This document shows, piece by piece, positions 12,348 to 24,462 of a stretch of DNA of 64,000 bases (positions are counted from its first letter, which is position 1; every line of letters starts with the position of its first letter). The DNA comes from Bettongia penicillata ogilbyi (Eukaryota > Chordata > Mammalia > Diprotodontia > Potoroidae). Below the pieces are notes generated by a model. That model searched no databases. It was not told the DNA's origin and saw only the letters and a list, made by a program, of their open reading frames with translations. The stretch lies in contig JAJHZJ010000252.1 of the NCBI GenBank assembly GCA_023548195.1, positions 1,810,895 through 1,874,894 of the forward strand, read 5' to 3'. The position numbers were made by a program, and so were the translations under genes.

Positions 12348-13210
12348 TTAGAAATGAGAGAAAAGTTCCCCTGCCCATGATCGCCCTTCCAGTCTACCCC
12401 TTTCCTCCTTCCCTCCCTTCAGCTTTTGTGCCCTTTAGAGGATAAATGCACATTTGCTTTTCAATATTTGTAAACCTACTAGTTTTTTTTAAGTGACCTA
12501 CATAAATAAATAATCGCTCTGAATGAATAAATGATGAGAGGAAGATGGAGAGAGTGAATTCACAAATGCTCCTAGGTAGAGCACACAAGGAATCAGCCGG
12601 GGTTAGATCTATTAGGTCACCAGAACACAAGGAAACCACTTGGGAAAAAGACAGTAAATTCAACCATAAAATTCACCTAAAATAAAAGGTCTTTGTCAAA
12701 AGGAAGGGAGCCAGCAAGCCTTTTCAAATCAGATAAGAGCTAGCCTCTCTAAAATTAAAAACATTACATTTGAGTGTCTCGGTAGAAGAGGTTTATATTT
12801 CTAATCCCAGGTCAAGCAAGAATATATTTTCTTCATGACAGACTCATGACAGTCAGTGTGACATTGGCTCATAGAATTGATCTGTCAGTACAAATGTCTT
12901 AGACAGACACTGTGGATAGACCATGAGCCAAGGGCCCAGAAATGAATAAACTGATTTTTGGTCAGCATACGGGCTTTTAACAGTGCCAACTTTCTCCCTG
13001 AAACAAAGGCCCATCTTTTTTTTACCTCGATACTCTTCCAGGGATGATCTGTGGCTGCAGGTCATGAGAAGTGACAATATCTGAAGGGAGGCAGTAAGCA
13101 GGCAATCATATCTCATTCAGAAGAATTGTGCAGAGGTGCTGTAAAGGATACCATCAAAAAAGATCTATCAATAGAAAAGAGGTGGCTCAGCCAAGGAGTA
13201 AGAACAAGAG
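11859..13210. other. Unassigned, with a (CA)n microsatellite at 12309-12342
   Basis: About 17 CA units at 12309-12342. The remainder shows only chance ORFs (60-90 codons). Confidence 0.6.
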
Positions 13211-13212
13211 AT

Positions 13213-13431
13213 ATTGTTGAGCTGTGTCTGACTCTTTAGGACCCCATGGACCATAATGTCTATGGGATTTTCTTGGCAAAGATACTGGCGTGGTTTGCCA
13301 TTTTTTTCTCCAGTGGATTAAGGCAAACAGAAGTTAAATGACTTGTCACATAGCTAGTAAGTATCTGAGGCCGGACTTCAACTGAGGTCTCTGATTCCAG
13401 GCCCCGAGCTCTATCTACTGTGCTACCCCTC
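13213..13431 (-). mobile_element. MAR1-type SINE (RTE-mobilised)
   Basis: The + strand shows the reverse of the element: ctgtgtctgactctttagga, gggattttcttggcaaagat, tggtttgccattt, acatagctagtaag, and ends in the reversed tRNA-like head (gctctatctactgtgctacc). The tail resembles that of RTE/BovB-driven SINEs. Confidence 0.85.
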
Positions 13432-14405
13432 TATCTGTCTTTGTCTTTCTCTGTGTGTCCCTCTTCTTCTTCCCTCATCTTTTTTTCCTTCTGTTCTTCC
13501 TTCTCTTCCTCCCTACCTCTCTCTTCTCAAAGGAAATACTTAGTTTCCTGTAATTTATGCCTGAAACTAAAATTCCAAGCCTTTTTAAAAAATGTACTAC
13601 ATGTCCAGAATCTTCACATTGGATGCTTTAATACTGAGAAGTAGAATGGAAAATTATTTCCCTTTTGTTTTCAGTTTGATTAGACAGCTGTTGTATTTTC
13701 TTCATACGCCATGTATCATTTTAAGATAACTGTTAGATAGGTATGCATTGAAGTCTCAGTATCTATTTATTTCTATGTGTACCTTGAGTATGGGAGTGAA
13801 AATAAGCAATGACAAAATTGGAGCTTTAGGACAACAGTGTGCAGTAACATACCTAGAGGCAATGGGACTGTGATGTTAGAATCCAAAATGTGGTGCTTTC
13901 TACAGCCCTTGATGTGGAAAACTGTGTTATAAAATATATCTGCGCTTAATTGTAGCCTTCTAAGGGAGAGGGGAAGGGGAAAAAAGAAAAACATTAAAAA
14001 AAAAGTACACAGCAGAGAACAAAAGAAAACTTACAAGGAAGCAAAGAAAAGATAGGCAGCTCTCAACACAACGTATAGCATTTATCATACAGGCTTTCTT
14101 GAAAAGGAAATTTATCGCTACATATTTTGAAACTTCTTTTATGTCCCACTATGCTCATGACAGGTTTTTTTTTCTTTTCTTACATTGTACTTATTTCAAT
14201 ATATAAGTTTATGACTTTTTTTCTTTTCTCTATTCTGTATTTGTGTTCTGGTGTTTGAATCTAAAATTTTAAAAAATAAAATGGTGTTATAAAAATCTTT
14301 CTATTTTCTTATTCTTCTGTTTTCATTGTTAAATGTCCATGGGATGACATCACTTACTTGGGGTTTTACCAGGTTTTTTTCTGAGCTAGTTTTTACCCTT
14401 TTTTT
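13432..14405. other. Unassigned
   Basis: Pyrimidine-rich start (13432-13530), then AT-rich DNA. The segment 13960-14330 has L1 3'-UTR-like words (acaacgtatagcatttatca, aaaaataaaatggtg), possibly an old L1 3' end on +. Confidence 0.4.
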
Positions 14406-14409
14406 TGTT

Positions 14410-14665
14410 TTATGAGGCAGCCAGGTAGTACAATGAGCCTGGAGTCAAGATAACCTGAGTTTGAAACCTTCCTCAGACACTAACTATGTGACCTTGGGTA
14501 AGACACTGAACCCCTGTTTATCTCAGTTTCCTCATTTATAAAATGGGAATAATGAATAGCACCTATCTCCCAGGGTTATTGCAAGGATCAAGTGAAATGA
14601 TATTTATAAAGTGCTTAGCATAGAACCTGGCACAAAGTAAGTGATATAAAAATGCTGGTTATTAC
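14410..14665 (+). mobile_element. THER1/MIR SINE, nearly full length
   Basis: Head (gaggcagccaggtagtacaa), core (actatgtgaccttgggtaag), aaaatgggaataatgaatag, and the tail gtgcttagcatagaacctgg in order. Confidence 0.88.
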
Positions 14666-15169
14666 TACCATTACACAGAGGTCTGCTAGTTCAAGGAATT
14701 CCTCATGACTAATCAATTTTGATATTATTCTATAACATGCTATAGAAACTCTGGCAAGAAATGAAATGCTAAATGATATATCAGAAGGGACATACCAAAC
14801 CCTATTTGTTTTCTATAAATTACTTGGATGAGTAGTAGATTATTGTAAAAACACTGGTGAGATAAAATATTTGGAGATTACTTGGAAACAGCTTCACTAA
14901 GCCTCTCTCTGAAGATGGGTCCAAAGCAAGTTTGAAGGCTTACTAAACAAAGAATATTTGCCCATGGATCATCTGGGTACAAATGAATATGAAAAATGCA
15001 TACTTGGGAAAGATTCTGTGGGGCTAGGTTTCACAGGAATATCACCAGCCTTTCCTAAGAATCTTCTTGGATATAGAATCATGTGCTCCTAAGGAGAACC
15101 AGTTAAATCTTGAATCAGTTGTACAACTGATCTAGTCTTCATTTCCCACTTGACTGCATTCCTATGGAC

Positions 15170-15665
15170 ATCTCCATCATGCTCCAGGAACCTCTTCATC
15201 ATGAAGAATCACAACAGCCCTGAAATTCACTCCTTACCCCTACCCTCTGTCCCTGGGGCCCCTCTGATTGGAGAGTGGAGCAGAGATCTCCTCCCAGAAC
15301 CTCCATTTCAGAAGGATACCCAGGTCAGCCATTTCTTCATTTCCTACCCAGTTGCCTTCTTTGAGTTCCTCCATCATGCTCTACAGATACCTTCCCCCAT
15401 TTCCCTCATCTCCACCAACCTAATATAGACTTCTGCTGTTAGATTCTAAGTTCCTTGAGGGAAGTTACTATTTACCCAGTTGCCTTCTTTGAGTTCCTCC
15501 ATCATGCTCTACAGATACCTTCCCCCATTTCCCTCATCTCCACCAACCTAATAGAGACTTCTGCTGTTAGATTCTAAGTTCCTTGAGGGAAGTTACTATT
15601 TCATTATTGCCTTTGCTTCCCCAGAACAGTGCCTGGAACATAGTAGGCATTAATAAATGTTTAGT
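15170..15665 (+). mobile_element. Old SINE/LINE 3' unit with L2-like tail, containing a tandem duplication
   Basis: The 3' end (gattctaagttccttgaggg, cttccccagaacagtgcctg, gaacatagtaggcattaata) is the tail shared by L2 and its SINEs. The body is similar in layout to the unit at 32400-32840. The 15150-15428 ORF (92 codons) lies within it and is not a gene. Confidence 0.6.
15346..15601. repeat. 128-bp tandem duplication, two copies
   Basis: 15346-15473 and 15474-15601 are identical except for one base (aatatagac versus aatagagac). They start at acccagttgccttctttgag and end at gttactattt. Confidence 0.95.
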
Positions 15666-16039
15666 GACTGATATACTATATCATTATATAGCATCATTAT
15701 CATTATATTATATCATTATATATCCTACTATAGCATTAGCAAGCAAGTGATGGAAAACAAAGGGGGATGAACTTTGGGAGAACCTTAAAGGGTCAACATT
15801 TGGACCTATGTCTGAAGATTCCCCAGTGCAGAAGTCATATGATAGAAATGTTCTGCCAATGAAGAAGTCATATAATAGAGGATGAGTTTGATAATGATGA
15901 CATAGTAAACAGGCTAAATTTCATATTATCACCTTTCAGTGTAAAGAGGTAGAGTCTGCTAATTTTGAAATATCTATGAACTATTTATTATAAAGTTAAA
16001 AATGAGAAAAGGATAGTATAGCCTAAGGATGTTCTTTTT
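15666..16039. other. Unassigned; AT repeat at 15665-15730
   Basis: A run of tatcattata-type words, then unique-looking DNA with no ORF of note. Confidence 0.5.
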
Positions 16040-18610
16040 TCTTTTTTAATAGAATTTTTTCCAGTTATATGTAAAAATAATTTTTAACATTCATTTTTAC
16101 AAAATTTTGAGTTCTAGTTTTTTCTCCTTCCCTTTCTCCCTCCCCTTCTCTCTTTCTAAAGTGGTAAGCAATCTGATATAGGTTACATATGCGAATTGTG
16201 TAAAACATGTTTCTACAAGTCATGTTGTGAAAGAAGAAACAGACCAAAAAGGAAAAAAAAAAACAACAAAAGAAATATAGTCAAAATAATATGCTTCAAT
16301 CTGCATTCAAAATACATCAGTTCTTTCTCTAGATGTGGATAGCATTCTCTATCATGAGTCCTTTGGAATTGTCTTGGATCATTGTATTGCTGAGGGGAGC
16401 TAAGTCATTCATAGCTGATCACCATACAATATTGCTGTTACTGTGTAGAATGTTCTCCTGGTTCTGTTCATTTCATTTTGCATCAGTTCATGTAAGTATT
16501 TCCAGGTTTTTCTGAAATCTGTCTGCTTATCATTTCTTATAGCACAGTAATATTGCATTACAATCATACCACAACTTCTTCAGCCAATCACCAATTAATG
16601 AGCATACTCTCAATGTCCAATTCTTTGCCACCACACACACAAAAAAGTTGCTATAAATTGTTTATTGTATAAATAGGTCCTTTCCCCTTTACTATGATCT
16701 CTTTGGGATACAGACCTGGTAGTGGTATTGCTGGATCAAAGGGTTAGGAAAACTCAGTTTGATTGTCCTTTGGGCATATTTGCAAATTGCTCTTCAGAAT
16801 GGTTTGATCAGTTCACACCTGTATATTAGTATACAACAGTATATTAGTGTCTCGATTTTTCCACTTCCTTTCCGACATTTCTAATTTTCCTATTTTGTCA
16901 GATTAATCAATCTGATAGGTGTGAGGCGGTACTTCAGAGTTGTTTTAATTTGCTTTTCTCTAACCTATCACTAACCAATAGTGATTAGAGCACTTCTTCA
17001 TATGACCATAGTTTTGATTTCTTCATCTGAAAACTGCCTTTTCATATACTTTGACTGTTTATCGATTGTGGAATAGCTTTATTCTTCTAAATTTGGCTCA
17101 GTTCTCTATATATCTGAGAAGTAAGACCTTTATCAGAGATCCTTGCTATAAAGATTGTTTTCCAGCTTTCTGATTTCCTTCTAATCCTGGTTGCATTGGT
17201 TGTGTTTGTTCAAAAACTTTTTAAATTTAATATGATGAAAATTATCTATTTCACATTTTGTAATGCTCTCTATCTCTTGTTTGGTCATGCCTTCTTTACT
17301 TCTCCAAAGATCTGACAAGTAAACTAGTCCTTGCTCTCCTAATTTGCTTATGGCATCACTCGTTATGTCTAAATCATGTCCCCATTGCACTCTTGTCCTG
17401 GTATGCAGTGTGAGATGTTGGTCTATTCCTAGTTTGTTCCCTTTTGTTTTCCAGTTTTCGTGGCAATTTTTGTCCAATAGTAATATCTTATCCCAAAGGC
17501 TAGGATCTTTGGGTTTATCAAACACTAGGTTACTATGGTCATTTATGTCTGTGTCTTGTGTACCTAATCTATTCCACTGATCCATGATTCTGTTTCTTAG
17601 CCAGTTTCAGATAGTTTTGATCATTATTGCTTTACAATATAGTTTGAGACCTGGTGCTGTTAGAACCCATTCCTTTCCATCTTTCCCCCTCATTAATTAT
17701 CTTTATATTCTTGAACTTTTGTTCTTCTAGATGAATGTGTTATTTTTTTCTAACTTTGTCAAATAATTTTTTGGTAGTTTGATAAGCAATTAGGTTAGGC
17801 ATGATTGTCATTTTTAGTACATTGGCTTGACCTACCCATGAGTAATTTATATTTTTCCAGTTGTTTAGATCTGACTTTATTTGCGTGAAAAGTGTAATGT
17901 AATTATATTCATATAATCTTGTTTTGTTTTGGTGGGTAGACGCCCAAATATTTCATATTGTCTAGTTATTTTAAATGGAATTTTTCTTAAAATCTCTTGC
18001 TATTGGGAATTGGGAATAATAGAAATATAATAGTAAAATAATATATAATATTATATGATAATATAATTACTATATAATAATAATATAAAATAATAATAGA
18101 AATCTGATGATTTATGTGGGCTTATTTTATGTCTTGCAATTTTACTAAAGTTCTTAATTGAGTTTTAGCTGATTTTCTGAAATTCTGTAAGTACACATTA
18201 CATCACCTACAAAGTGATAGTTTTGCTTCCTCGCGGCCTATTCCAATTCCTTCAATTTCTTTTTCTTTTCTTGTTGCCATAGATAACACTTCTAGTAAAA
18301 TATTGAATAATACTGTTGATAAAGGGCATCCTTGTTTCACCTTCATCTTATTGGGAAGCCTATGATTTATCCCCATTATAGATAATGCTTCCTGATGGTT
18401 TTAGATAGATACTGCTTATCATTTTAAGGAAAACTCCATTTATTCTTATGCTCTCTAGTGTTTTTAATAGGAATGGGTGGTGTATTTTATCAAAACTTTT
18501 TTTTGCATCTATTGAAGTGATCATATGATTCTTGTTGCTTTTGTTATTGACATGGTCAATTATGCCAGTAATTTTTCAAAGCAACCCTGCATTCCTGATA
18601 TAAATCTCAC

Positions 18611-18916
18611 CTAGTCATAGCATATGATCCTTATGATATTGTGCTGGTTTGACTTGCTGGTATTTAAATTTTTTGCATCAATAATCATTGGAGAAATTGG
18701 TCTTTTGTTTTCTTTCTCTGTTTTAGCTTTTCCTCGTTTAGGTATCAGCACCATATTTCTGTCATTAAAGAAGTTTGGTTGGACTCCACCTATTTTTCCA
18801 AATAGTTTAGATAGCATTGCTATTAATTGATCTTTAAATATTTGGTAGAATTCACTTGTAAATCCATCTGGCCCTGGAGATATTTTTCTTAGAGAGTTCA
18901 TTGATGACTCGTTCAA
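18611..18916 (-). pseudogene. L1 ORF2 reverse transcriptase fragment (101 codons open)
   Basis: The frame includes [35 protein letters not shown] and a DAKNLN-type stretch, the conserved start of the L1 reverse transcriptase domain (PGPDGF...FYQ; ENYRPISL..IDAKILNK). It belongs to the old L1 described at 16040-24150. A second open piece at 17181-17585 (134 codons: LWDKILLLDKNCHENWK..., QHLTLHTRT) is from the ORF2 C-terminal part. Neither is a host gene. Confidence 0.85.
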
Positions 18917-20230
18917 TTTCTTTTTCTAAGACAGGGTTATTTTGATATTCTGTTTCCTCTTCTGTTAATCTGGGTGGTTTATATTTTCGTGGATATTCAT
19001 CAATTTTGCTCACATTGTCAGATTTATTGGTTTATATTTGGGCAAAACATTTCCTAATGATAGTTTTAATTTCTTCTTCATTGGTGATGAATTCACCTTC
19101 TCCATTTTTAATACTGGATATTTGATTTTCTTCTTTGTTTTGTTTTTTTTTTAATCATATTAGTCAATGGTGTATCTGTCTTATTGGGTCTTATTTTTCA
19201 TAAAACCAACTCCTAGTTTTATTTATTAGCTCAATAGTTTTCCTAGTTTCAATTTTATTAATCTTTGATTTTCAGAATTTCCAATTTGGTGTTCATTTGG
19301 GCATTTTTAATTTGTTCTTTTTCTATTTTTTTTGTTTGTTTCATGCCCAATTCATTGTTCTACTCTTTCTGTATTTTATTTTTTTTGTTTTGTTTTTAAT
19401 TAATTAATTAATTAATTTAACTTTTTACATTCATTCTCACAAAATTTTGGGTCCCAAATTTTCTCCCCATTTATCCCCTCCCCCCACCCCAATACACCAA
19501 GCATTCTAATTTTCCCTATCACCAATCTACCCTCTCTTCTATCCTCCCTCCCTTCTCTTGTCCCCATCTTCTCTTTTGTCCTGTAGGGCCAGATGACTTT
19601 CTATTCCCCATTAACTGTATTTCTTTTTTCCTAGTAGCAAGAACAATATTCAACAGTTGTTCCTAAAACTTTGAGCTCCAAATTCTCCCCATCCCTCCCT
19701 CCCCACCCATTCCCTTTGGGAAGGCAGGCAATTCAATATAGGCTATATCTATGTAATTTTGCAAATGACTTCGATAACAGTCGTGTTGTATAAGACTAAC
19801 TATATTTCCCTCCATCCTATTCTGCCCCCCATTGTTTCTATTCTGTCTTTTGATACTGTCCCTCCCCAAGAGTGTTGACCTCAAATTGCTCCCTTCTTCC
19901 ATTGCCCTCCCTTCCATCATCCCTCCCTCCTTGCTTATCTCCTTCTTCCCCATTTTTCTGTACTGTAAGATAGGTTTTCATACCAAAATGAGTGTGCATT
20001 TTACTCCTTCCTTTAGTCAAATGTGATGAGGGTAAATTTCATATTTTTTTCTCAGCTCTCCTCTTTTTCCCTCCACTAAAAAGTTTCCTGCTTGCCTCTT
20101 GAATAAGATATAATTTACCCCATTCCATTTCACCCTCTCTCCTCCCACTACATTTCTCTCTCACCATTTACCTTAATTTCTTTTAAGATATGGTCCCATC
20201 CTATTCAATTCACTCTGTGCTCTCTGTCTC

Positions 20231-20307
20231 TGTATGTGCATGCATGTGTGTATGTGTGTGTGTGCACGTGTGTACATGTGTGTGTGTGAGTGTATGTGTG
20301 TGTGTGG
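20231..20307. repeat. (TG)n-rich stretch within HAL1
   Basis: Interrupted tgtgtg with cacgtg and acatgtg variants; a TG stretch at this place is usual in the 3' region of such elements. Confidence 0.85.
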
Positions 20308-20440
20308 TCCCACCAACTACCCAGATACTGAAAAATTTTAAGAGTTACAAATATTGTCTTTCCATGTAGGAATGTAAACAGTTCACTTTTGGTAAGTCCC
20401 TTATGACTTTTCCTTGCTGTTTACTTTTTCATGCTTCTTC

Positions 20441-21546
20441 TCATTCTTGTGTTTGAAAGTCAAATTTTCTTTTCAGCTCTGGTCTTTTCATCAAGAATGC
20501 TTGAAAGCCCTCTGTTTTCCCTATGTCAAAGACCATATTTTCCCCTGAAGTATTATACTCAGTTTTGCTGGGTAGGTGATTCTTGGTTTGAGTCCTAGTT
20601 CCTTTGACTTTTGGAATATCCTATTCCATGCCCTTCAATCCCTTAATGTAGAAGCTGCTAGATCTTGTGTTATCCTGATTTTATTTCCACAATACTGGAA
20701 TTGTTTCTTTCTAGCTGCTTGCAATATTTTCTCCTTGACCTGGGAACTCTGAAATTTGGCCACAATGTTCCTAGGAGTTTCTCTTTTTGGATCTCTTTCA
20801 GGCAGTGATCGATGGATTCCTTCAATACTTATTTTGCCCTCTGGTTCTAGAATCTCAGGGCAGTTTTCCTTGATAATTTCATGAAAGATGATGTCTAGGC
20901 TCTTTTTTTGATCATGGCTTTCAGGTAGTCCCATAATTTTTAAATTGTCTCTCCTGGATCTCTTTTCCAGGTCAGTTGTTTTTCCCATGAGATATTTCAC
21001 ATTCTCTTCCATTTTTTCATTCTTTTGGTTTTGTTTGGTGATTTCTTCGTTTCTCAGGAAGTCATTAGCCTCCATCTGTTCCATTCTAATTTTGAGAGAA
21101 CTATTATCTTCAGTGAGCTTTTGAACCTCTTTTTCCATTTGGCTAATTCTGCTTTTGAAAACATTCTTCTCCTCATTGGCTTTTTGAACCTCTTTTGCCA
21201 ATTGAGTGAGCCTATTCTTCAAGGTGTTATTTTCTTCAGCATTTTTTTGGGTCTCCTTTACCATGGTATTGACCCGTTTTTCATGCTTTTCTTGCATCTC
21301 TCTCATTTCCCTTCCCAGTTTTTCCTCCACCTGTCTAACTTGATTTTCAAAATCCTTTTTGAGCTCTTGCATGGCCTGAGTCCACCGGACATCCACCTGG
21401 GGTGTCTGGGATACAGAGGCCCCGCCCTCCATGTCTTTCCCTGATGGTAAGAATATTTCCTCATCATCAGAATTGAAAGGCAGGAACATCTGCACCCCAT
21501 CAAAATAGCTCTCTATGGTCTTATTTTGCTTCCTTTTTCTGGGCAT
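20441..21546 (-). pseudogene. HAL1 ORF1, RNA-binding coiled-coil protein, broken by one stop and one frameshift
   Basis: ORF1p of L1-type elements is a trimeric RNA-binding chaperone that coats the element RNA. The open part (21546-20635, 303 codons) starts MPRKRKQNKTIESYF, has a long coiled coil at about residues 55-195 (heptads, NTLKNRLTQLAKEVQKANEE-like repeats), an RRM-like domain (RRDNLKIMGLPES, about 199-211) and the start of the C-terminal domain (PRNIVAKFQSSQVKEKI, about 261-277). It ends STLRD then TGA at 20637-20635, where relatives read Arg: a CGA-to-TGA change, typical of methylated CpG decay. Recognisable C-terminal sequence (RITYPAKLSI) continues past it, with a frameshift, to a stop at 20443-20441. 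With only two lesions this is a relatively young copy. Confidence 0.85.
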
Positions 21547-22219
21547 TTTCCCAGCCAGTTACTTGACTTCTGAGATTCCTCTCCACCCCTGTCTAGATCT
21601 GCCTAGCTAGTGCTTGGGGTCTGAGATTCAAATGCTGCTTCCCAGGCTCAGGGCTATCTGCGGCGGGAGCGGCTGCTATTCAATGTGACCTTAAGTTCTG
21701 GTGCTTGGGTGGGGGCAGAGCCACCTCCCAGGCTCAGTTCCCTCAGGGGGTTTATGCAGAGACCTGAGCTTCTCCCTGCTGCTTTGGGCAGTCCTGGGCC
21801 TCCACCACTGCCTCTGCCAGCTGCCCCTGCCTCTGCCACTTCCTCCCGAGGGGGCCCGAGCCACGGAGACACCCCGCTCCCCTCTCGGCCAGCCCAGACG
21901 TCTCTCTCACTGACCTGGAGCGTCTGTGGGCGGAGGGACCTTTGTGACCGCCGGAGATTCCATCCCTGAAGCCTGCTTGGATCTGCTCCTCTGGGGCCAC
22001 CCGGGCAGCGCAGGGATGGGCTCTGCTTTCCAGGGTGCGACAGACCCTGGGGATGGCTCTTCGGGGCTCTCTGGGACAGAAATCTTTTCCACTGTCTTTC
22101 TGCGCACCTTGCAGTGATCCAGAATTTGTGGGGAGTTCTTCTTGTAGGAAATATATGGGCTGTGGGTTTGGAGCTAGCATATGTGAGTCTTTCTACTCTG
22201 CCATTTTAGCTCCACCCCT
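21547..22219 (-). promoter_or_regulatory. HAL1 5' UTR with internal promoter
   Basis: This stretch is GC- and CpG-rich compared with the surrounding L1 DNA and lies just upstream (on the - strand) of ORF1. The YY1-like word (ATGGC on -, ccatttt region at 22201-22207 on +) sits within 20 bp of the 5' end, as in L1 internal promoters. Promoter activity is inferred from position, not shown. Confidence 0.55.
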
Positions 22220-23238
22220 ATTTCTAATTTTTCTAAAATTCTATTCATCTCCTTATCTTTTTTTGTTTACTTTTTGGTAGCATTTATCTAGTTCTGAGAG
22301 GGGAAAGTTGAGGTCTCCCACTAATATAGTTTTGCTACTTCCTCTTGTAACTCACTTAATTTCTCCTTTAAGAATTTGGATAATACACTACTTGGTGCAT
22401 TTATGTTTGGTATTGGTATTGCTTCATTGTCTATGGCAAGATGTTTCCTTCCTTGTCACTTTTAATTAGATCTATTTTTGCTTTTGCTTTGTCTGAGATT
22501 ATGATTGCTACCCCTGCTTCTTTTATACTTCAGCTGAAGCATAAAGGAGTCTGCTCCAGGCCCCTACCTTTACTCTGTGTGTGTCTCTCTGCTTCAAGTG
22601 TTTCTTGTAAACAGCATAATGTAGGATAATGGTTTTTAAGCCACTCTGCTATCTACTTGCATTTTATGGAAGAAATTATCCCATTCACGTTCACAGTTAA
22701 GATTACTAATTGTGTATTTCCATCCATCCTATTTTTCTTCCTGTTTATCCTTTTCTCTCTCCTTTCATCCTTTCCTTTCTTGACAATGTTTTACTTCTAA
22801 TTACCTCCCCCACCCCTACCAATATTCCCTACCTTCTATTAGTTGTCCCCCTTAACCTCCTCCCCTCCTACTTCCCTATAAGGTAAGCTAGATTTCTATA
22901 CTCAACTGATTGTATATGTTATTCCTTCTTAGAGTCAATTCCAATGAGAGTAAGGTACAAGGGATGCCCACCACCCACCCTCCCTTCTTCCCCTCCACTG
23001 TAATAGCTCATTCTTGCCTCTTCAGGTGAGATAATTTATCCTGTTCTATGTCTTCTTTCCTTCTGCTCCCAGTGTAATCCTCTTTTTCCCTACCTTAATT
23101 AATTTTATATATCATTTCCTTAATATCACCTCATACTTGCACCATCTGTCTATGTGTACTCTTTCTAATTGCACTATTAGTGATACAGTTCTTAAGAGTT
23201 ACAAGTATCATCTTCCCATGTAAGGATGTAAACAGTTC

Positions 23239-23439
23239 CAGGGGTGGGGAACCTGCAGCTTCAAGACCATATGTGGTCTTCTAGATCCCTACATATGGCC
23301 TTTTGATTGGGTCCAAGTTTTACAGAACAATTTCTTTTATTAAGGGAATTTGTTCTGTGAAGTTTAGATTCAGTCAAGGGATCATACTTGAGGACCTAGA
23401 GGGTCACATGTGGCCTCAAAGCCATAGCTTGCCCCCCAG
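23239..23439. mobile_element. Palindromic hAT-type MITE, about 201 bp
   Basis: It begins caggggtggggaacctgcag and ends with the degenerate inverse gccatagcttgccccccag. The two halves are near-inverted copies: the left words atgtggtcttctagatcc and caagttttacagaacaa mirror the right words ttgttctgtgaagttt and gacctagagggtcacatgtg. It has no coding capacity. The cagggGTGGGGAACC-type ends are those of hAT (Charlie-like) elements. It interrupts the inter-ORF region of the old L1. I could not define a clean 8-bp target duplication. Confidence 0.8.
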
Positions 23440-24150
23440 TAGCCTATTGAATACCTTATGTTTTCTCTTTCCTTTTTTACCTTTTTATACTTCTCTAGAC
23501 ATTTGACGTTGAAAGTCAAATTTTTTGTTTAGCTGTGGTCTTTTCCTCAAGAAAGCTTGGAAGCCTATTTCATTGAATAACCATTTTTTCCTTTGAAGGA
23601 TTATATTCCATTTCTCTAGGTAGTGATTTTGGTTGTAGTCCTAGCCCCTTTGCCTTCCAGAATATCATATTCCATGACCGCCAATCTTTTGATGTTGTTG
23701 CTGCTAAGTCCTGGGTAAAAATCCTGACTGTCATTCCCTGACATTTGGACTGTTTCTTTCAGGCAGCTTGCAAAATATTTTCCTTAATGTGAGAGTTTTG
23801 AAATTTGGCTGTAATGTTCCTGAGAGTTTTCACTTTTGAGATCTCTTTCAGGATGAATTCTGTCAAAGTCTATTTTGCCCTTTAGTTCTAGGCTATCAGG
23901 GCAATTTTCTTTAATAATTTCTTTAAGTGTGATGTCCAGGTCCTCCTTTTGAACATGTTTTTCAGTAAGTCCAATGATTCTTAAATTATGTCTCCTGGAT
24001 CTATTTTTCAGGTCAGTTGTCTTTTAAATGAGGCATTTTACATTTTCTTCTACTTTTTCACTCTCTTGATTTTGCTTGATTTGTTTCTTGGTGTCCAATT
24101 TTAATTTTTAAGGAGTTATTTTCTTCAATGAACTTTTTCACCTCCTAGGA

Positions 24151-24457
24151 TATGTAATTTTGATGTATGGACTATTTTTTCCTTTCAGGTATAGATGGCT
24201 GGTTTCCCAGAAAATCACTCATGTTGACAGTATTATTGTTAGATTTGGCTAATAATTTCATCAGGAGAATCTGATAAATTTCTCTTTTTAATTATTTCCA
24301 CAGATTACCAAATTACATTAAGGTTATACCAAAGAGCCATATATATTTGATCCTTGCAGTGTTTATGGAACACAAAATGATTTGATTCCATCATGAAAAT
24401 GAAATTAAGTTAAAAAATTATGCCCAGAGGTCAAGGTCATTGTCATTTGCCTAAGAA
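24151..24457. other. Unassigned
   Basis: Short AT-rich interval between the old L1 and the solo LTR. Confidence 0.4.
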
Positions 24458-24462
24458 CATTC

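Larger units (their letters stand above)
19378..22219 (-). mobile_element. Full-length HAL1 (half-L1: ORF1-only LINE), inserted in an old L1
   Basis: The element reads on the - strand from a 5' end with ggagctaaaatggcagag (YY1-like word at the terminus) through a GC-rich 5' UTR of about 670 bp, an ORF1 (21546-20441), and a long pyrimidine-rich (on +) 3' region with no ORF2, to an A-rich tail at about 19380-19425. L1 ORF2 sequence lies on both sides. A degenerate 12-13 bp direct repeat (ctttctgtatttt at 19365-19377; atttctaatttt at 22220-22231) fits a decayed target duplication. ORF1 is broken, so it could not move on its own now; HAL1s in any case need L1 ORF2 protein. Confidence 0.85.
16040..24150 (-). 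mobile_element. Old L1 on the - strand, split by HAL1 and hAT-MITE insertions
   Basis: Read on the - strand: decayed ORF1 (about 24150-23520), an inter-ORF region (23520-22700), the endonuclease start of ORF2 (about 22700-22220; pieces such as ILTVNVNG and LCCLQET, matching the L1 endonuclease), then the HAL1 insertion, then the rest of ORF2 (19378-16560) including the RT and C-terminal region, and the 3' UTR ending in an A-rich tail at about 16040. Part of ORF2 around the HAL1 junction also seems to be missing. Many stops and frameshifts make it inactive. A weak direct repeat (cctaaggat at the left edge, cctaggata at the right) may be its eroded target duplication. Confidence 0.85.

Noticed and set aside
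17181..17585. 134-codon - ORF as a host gene
   Set aside because: It is the C-terminal part of L1 ORF2, within a colinear L1.
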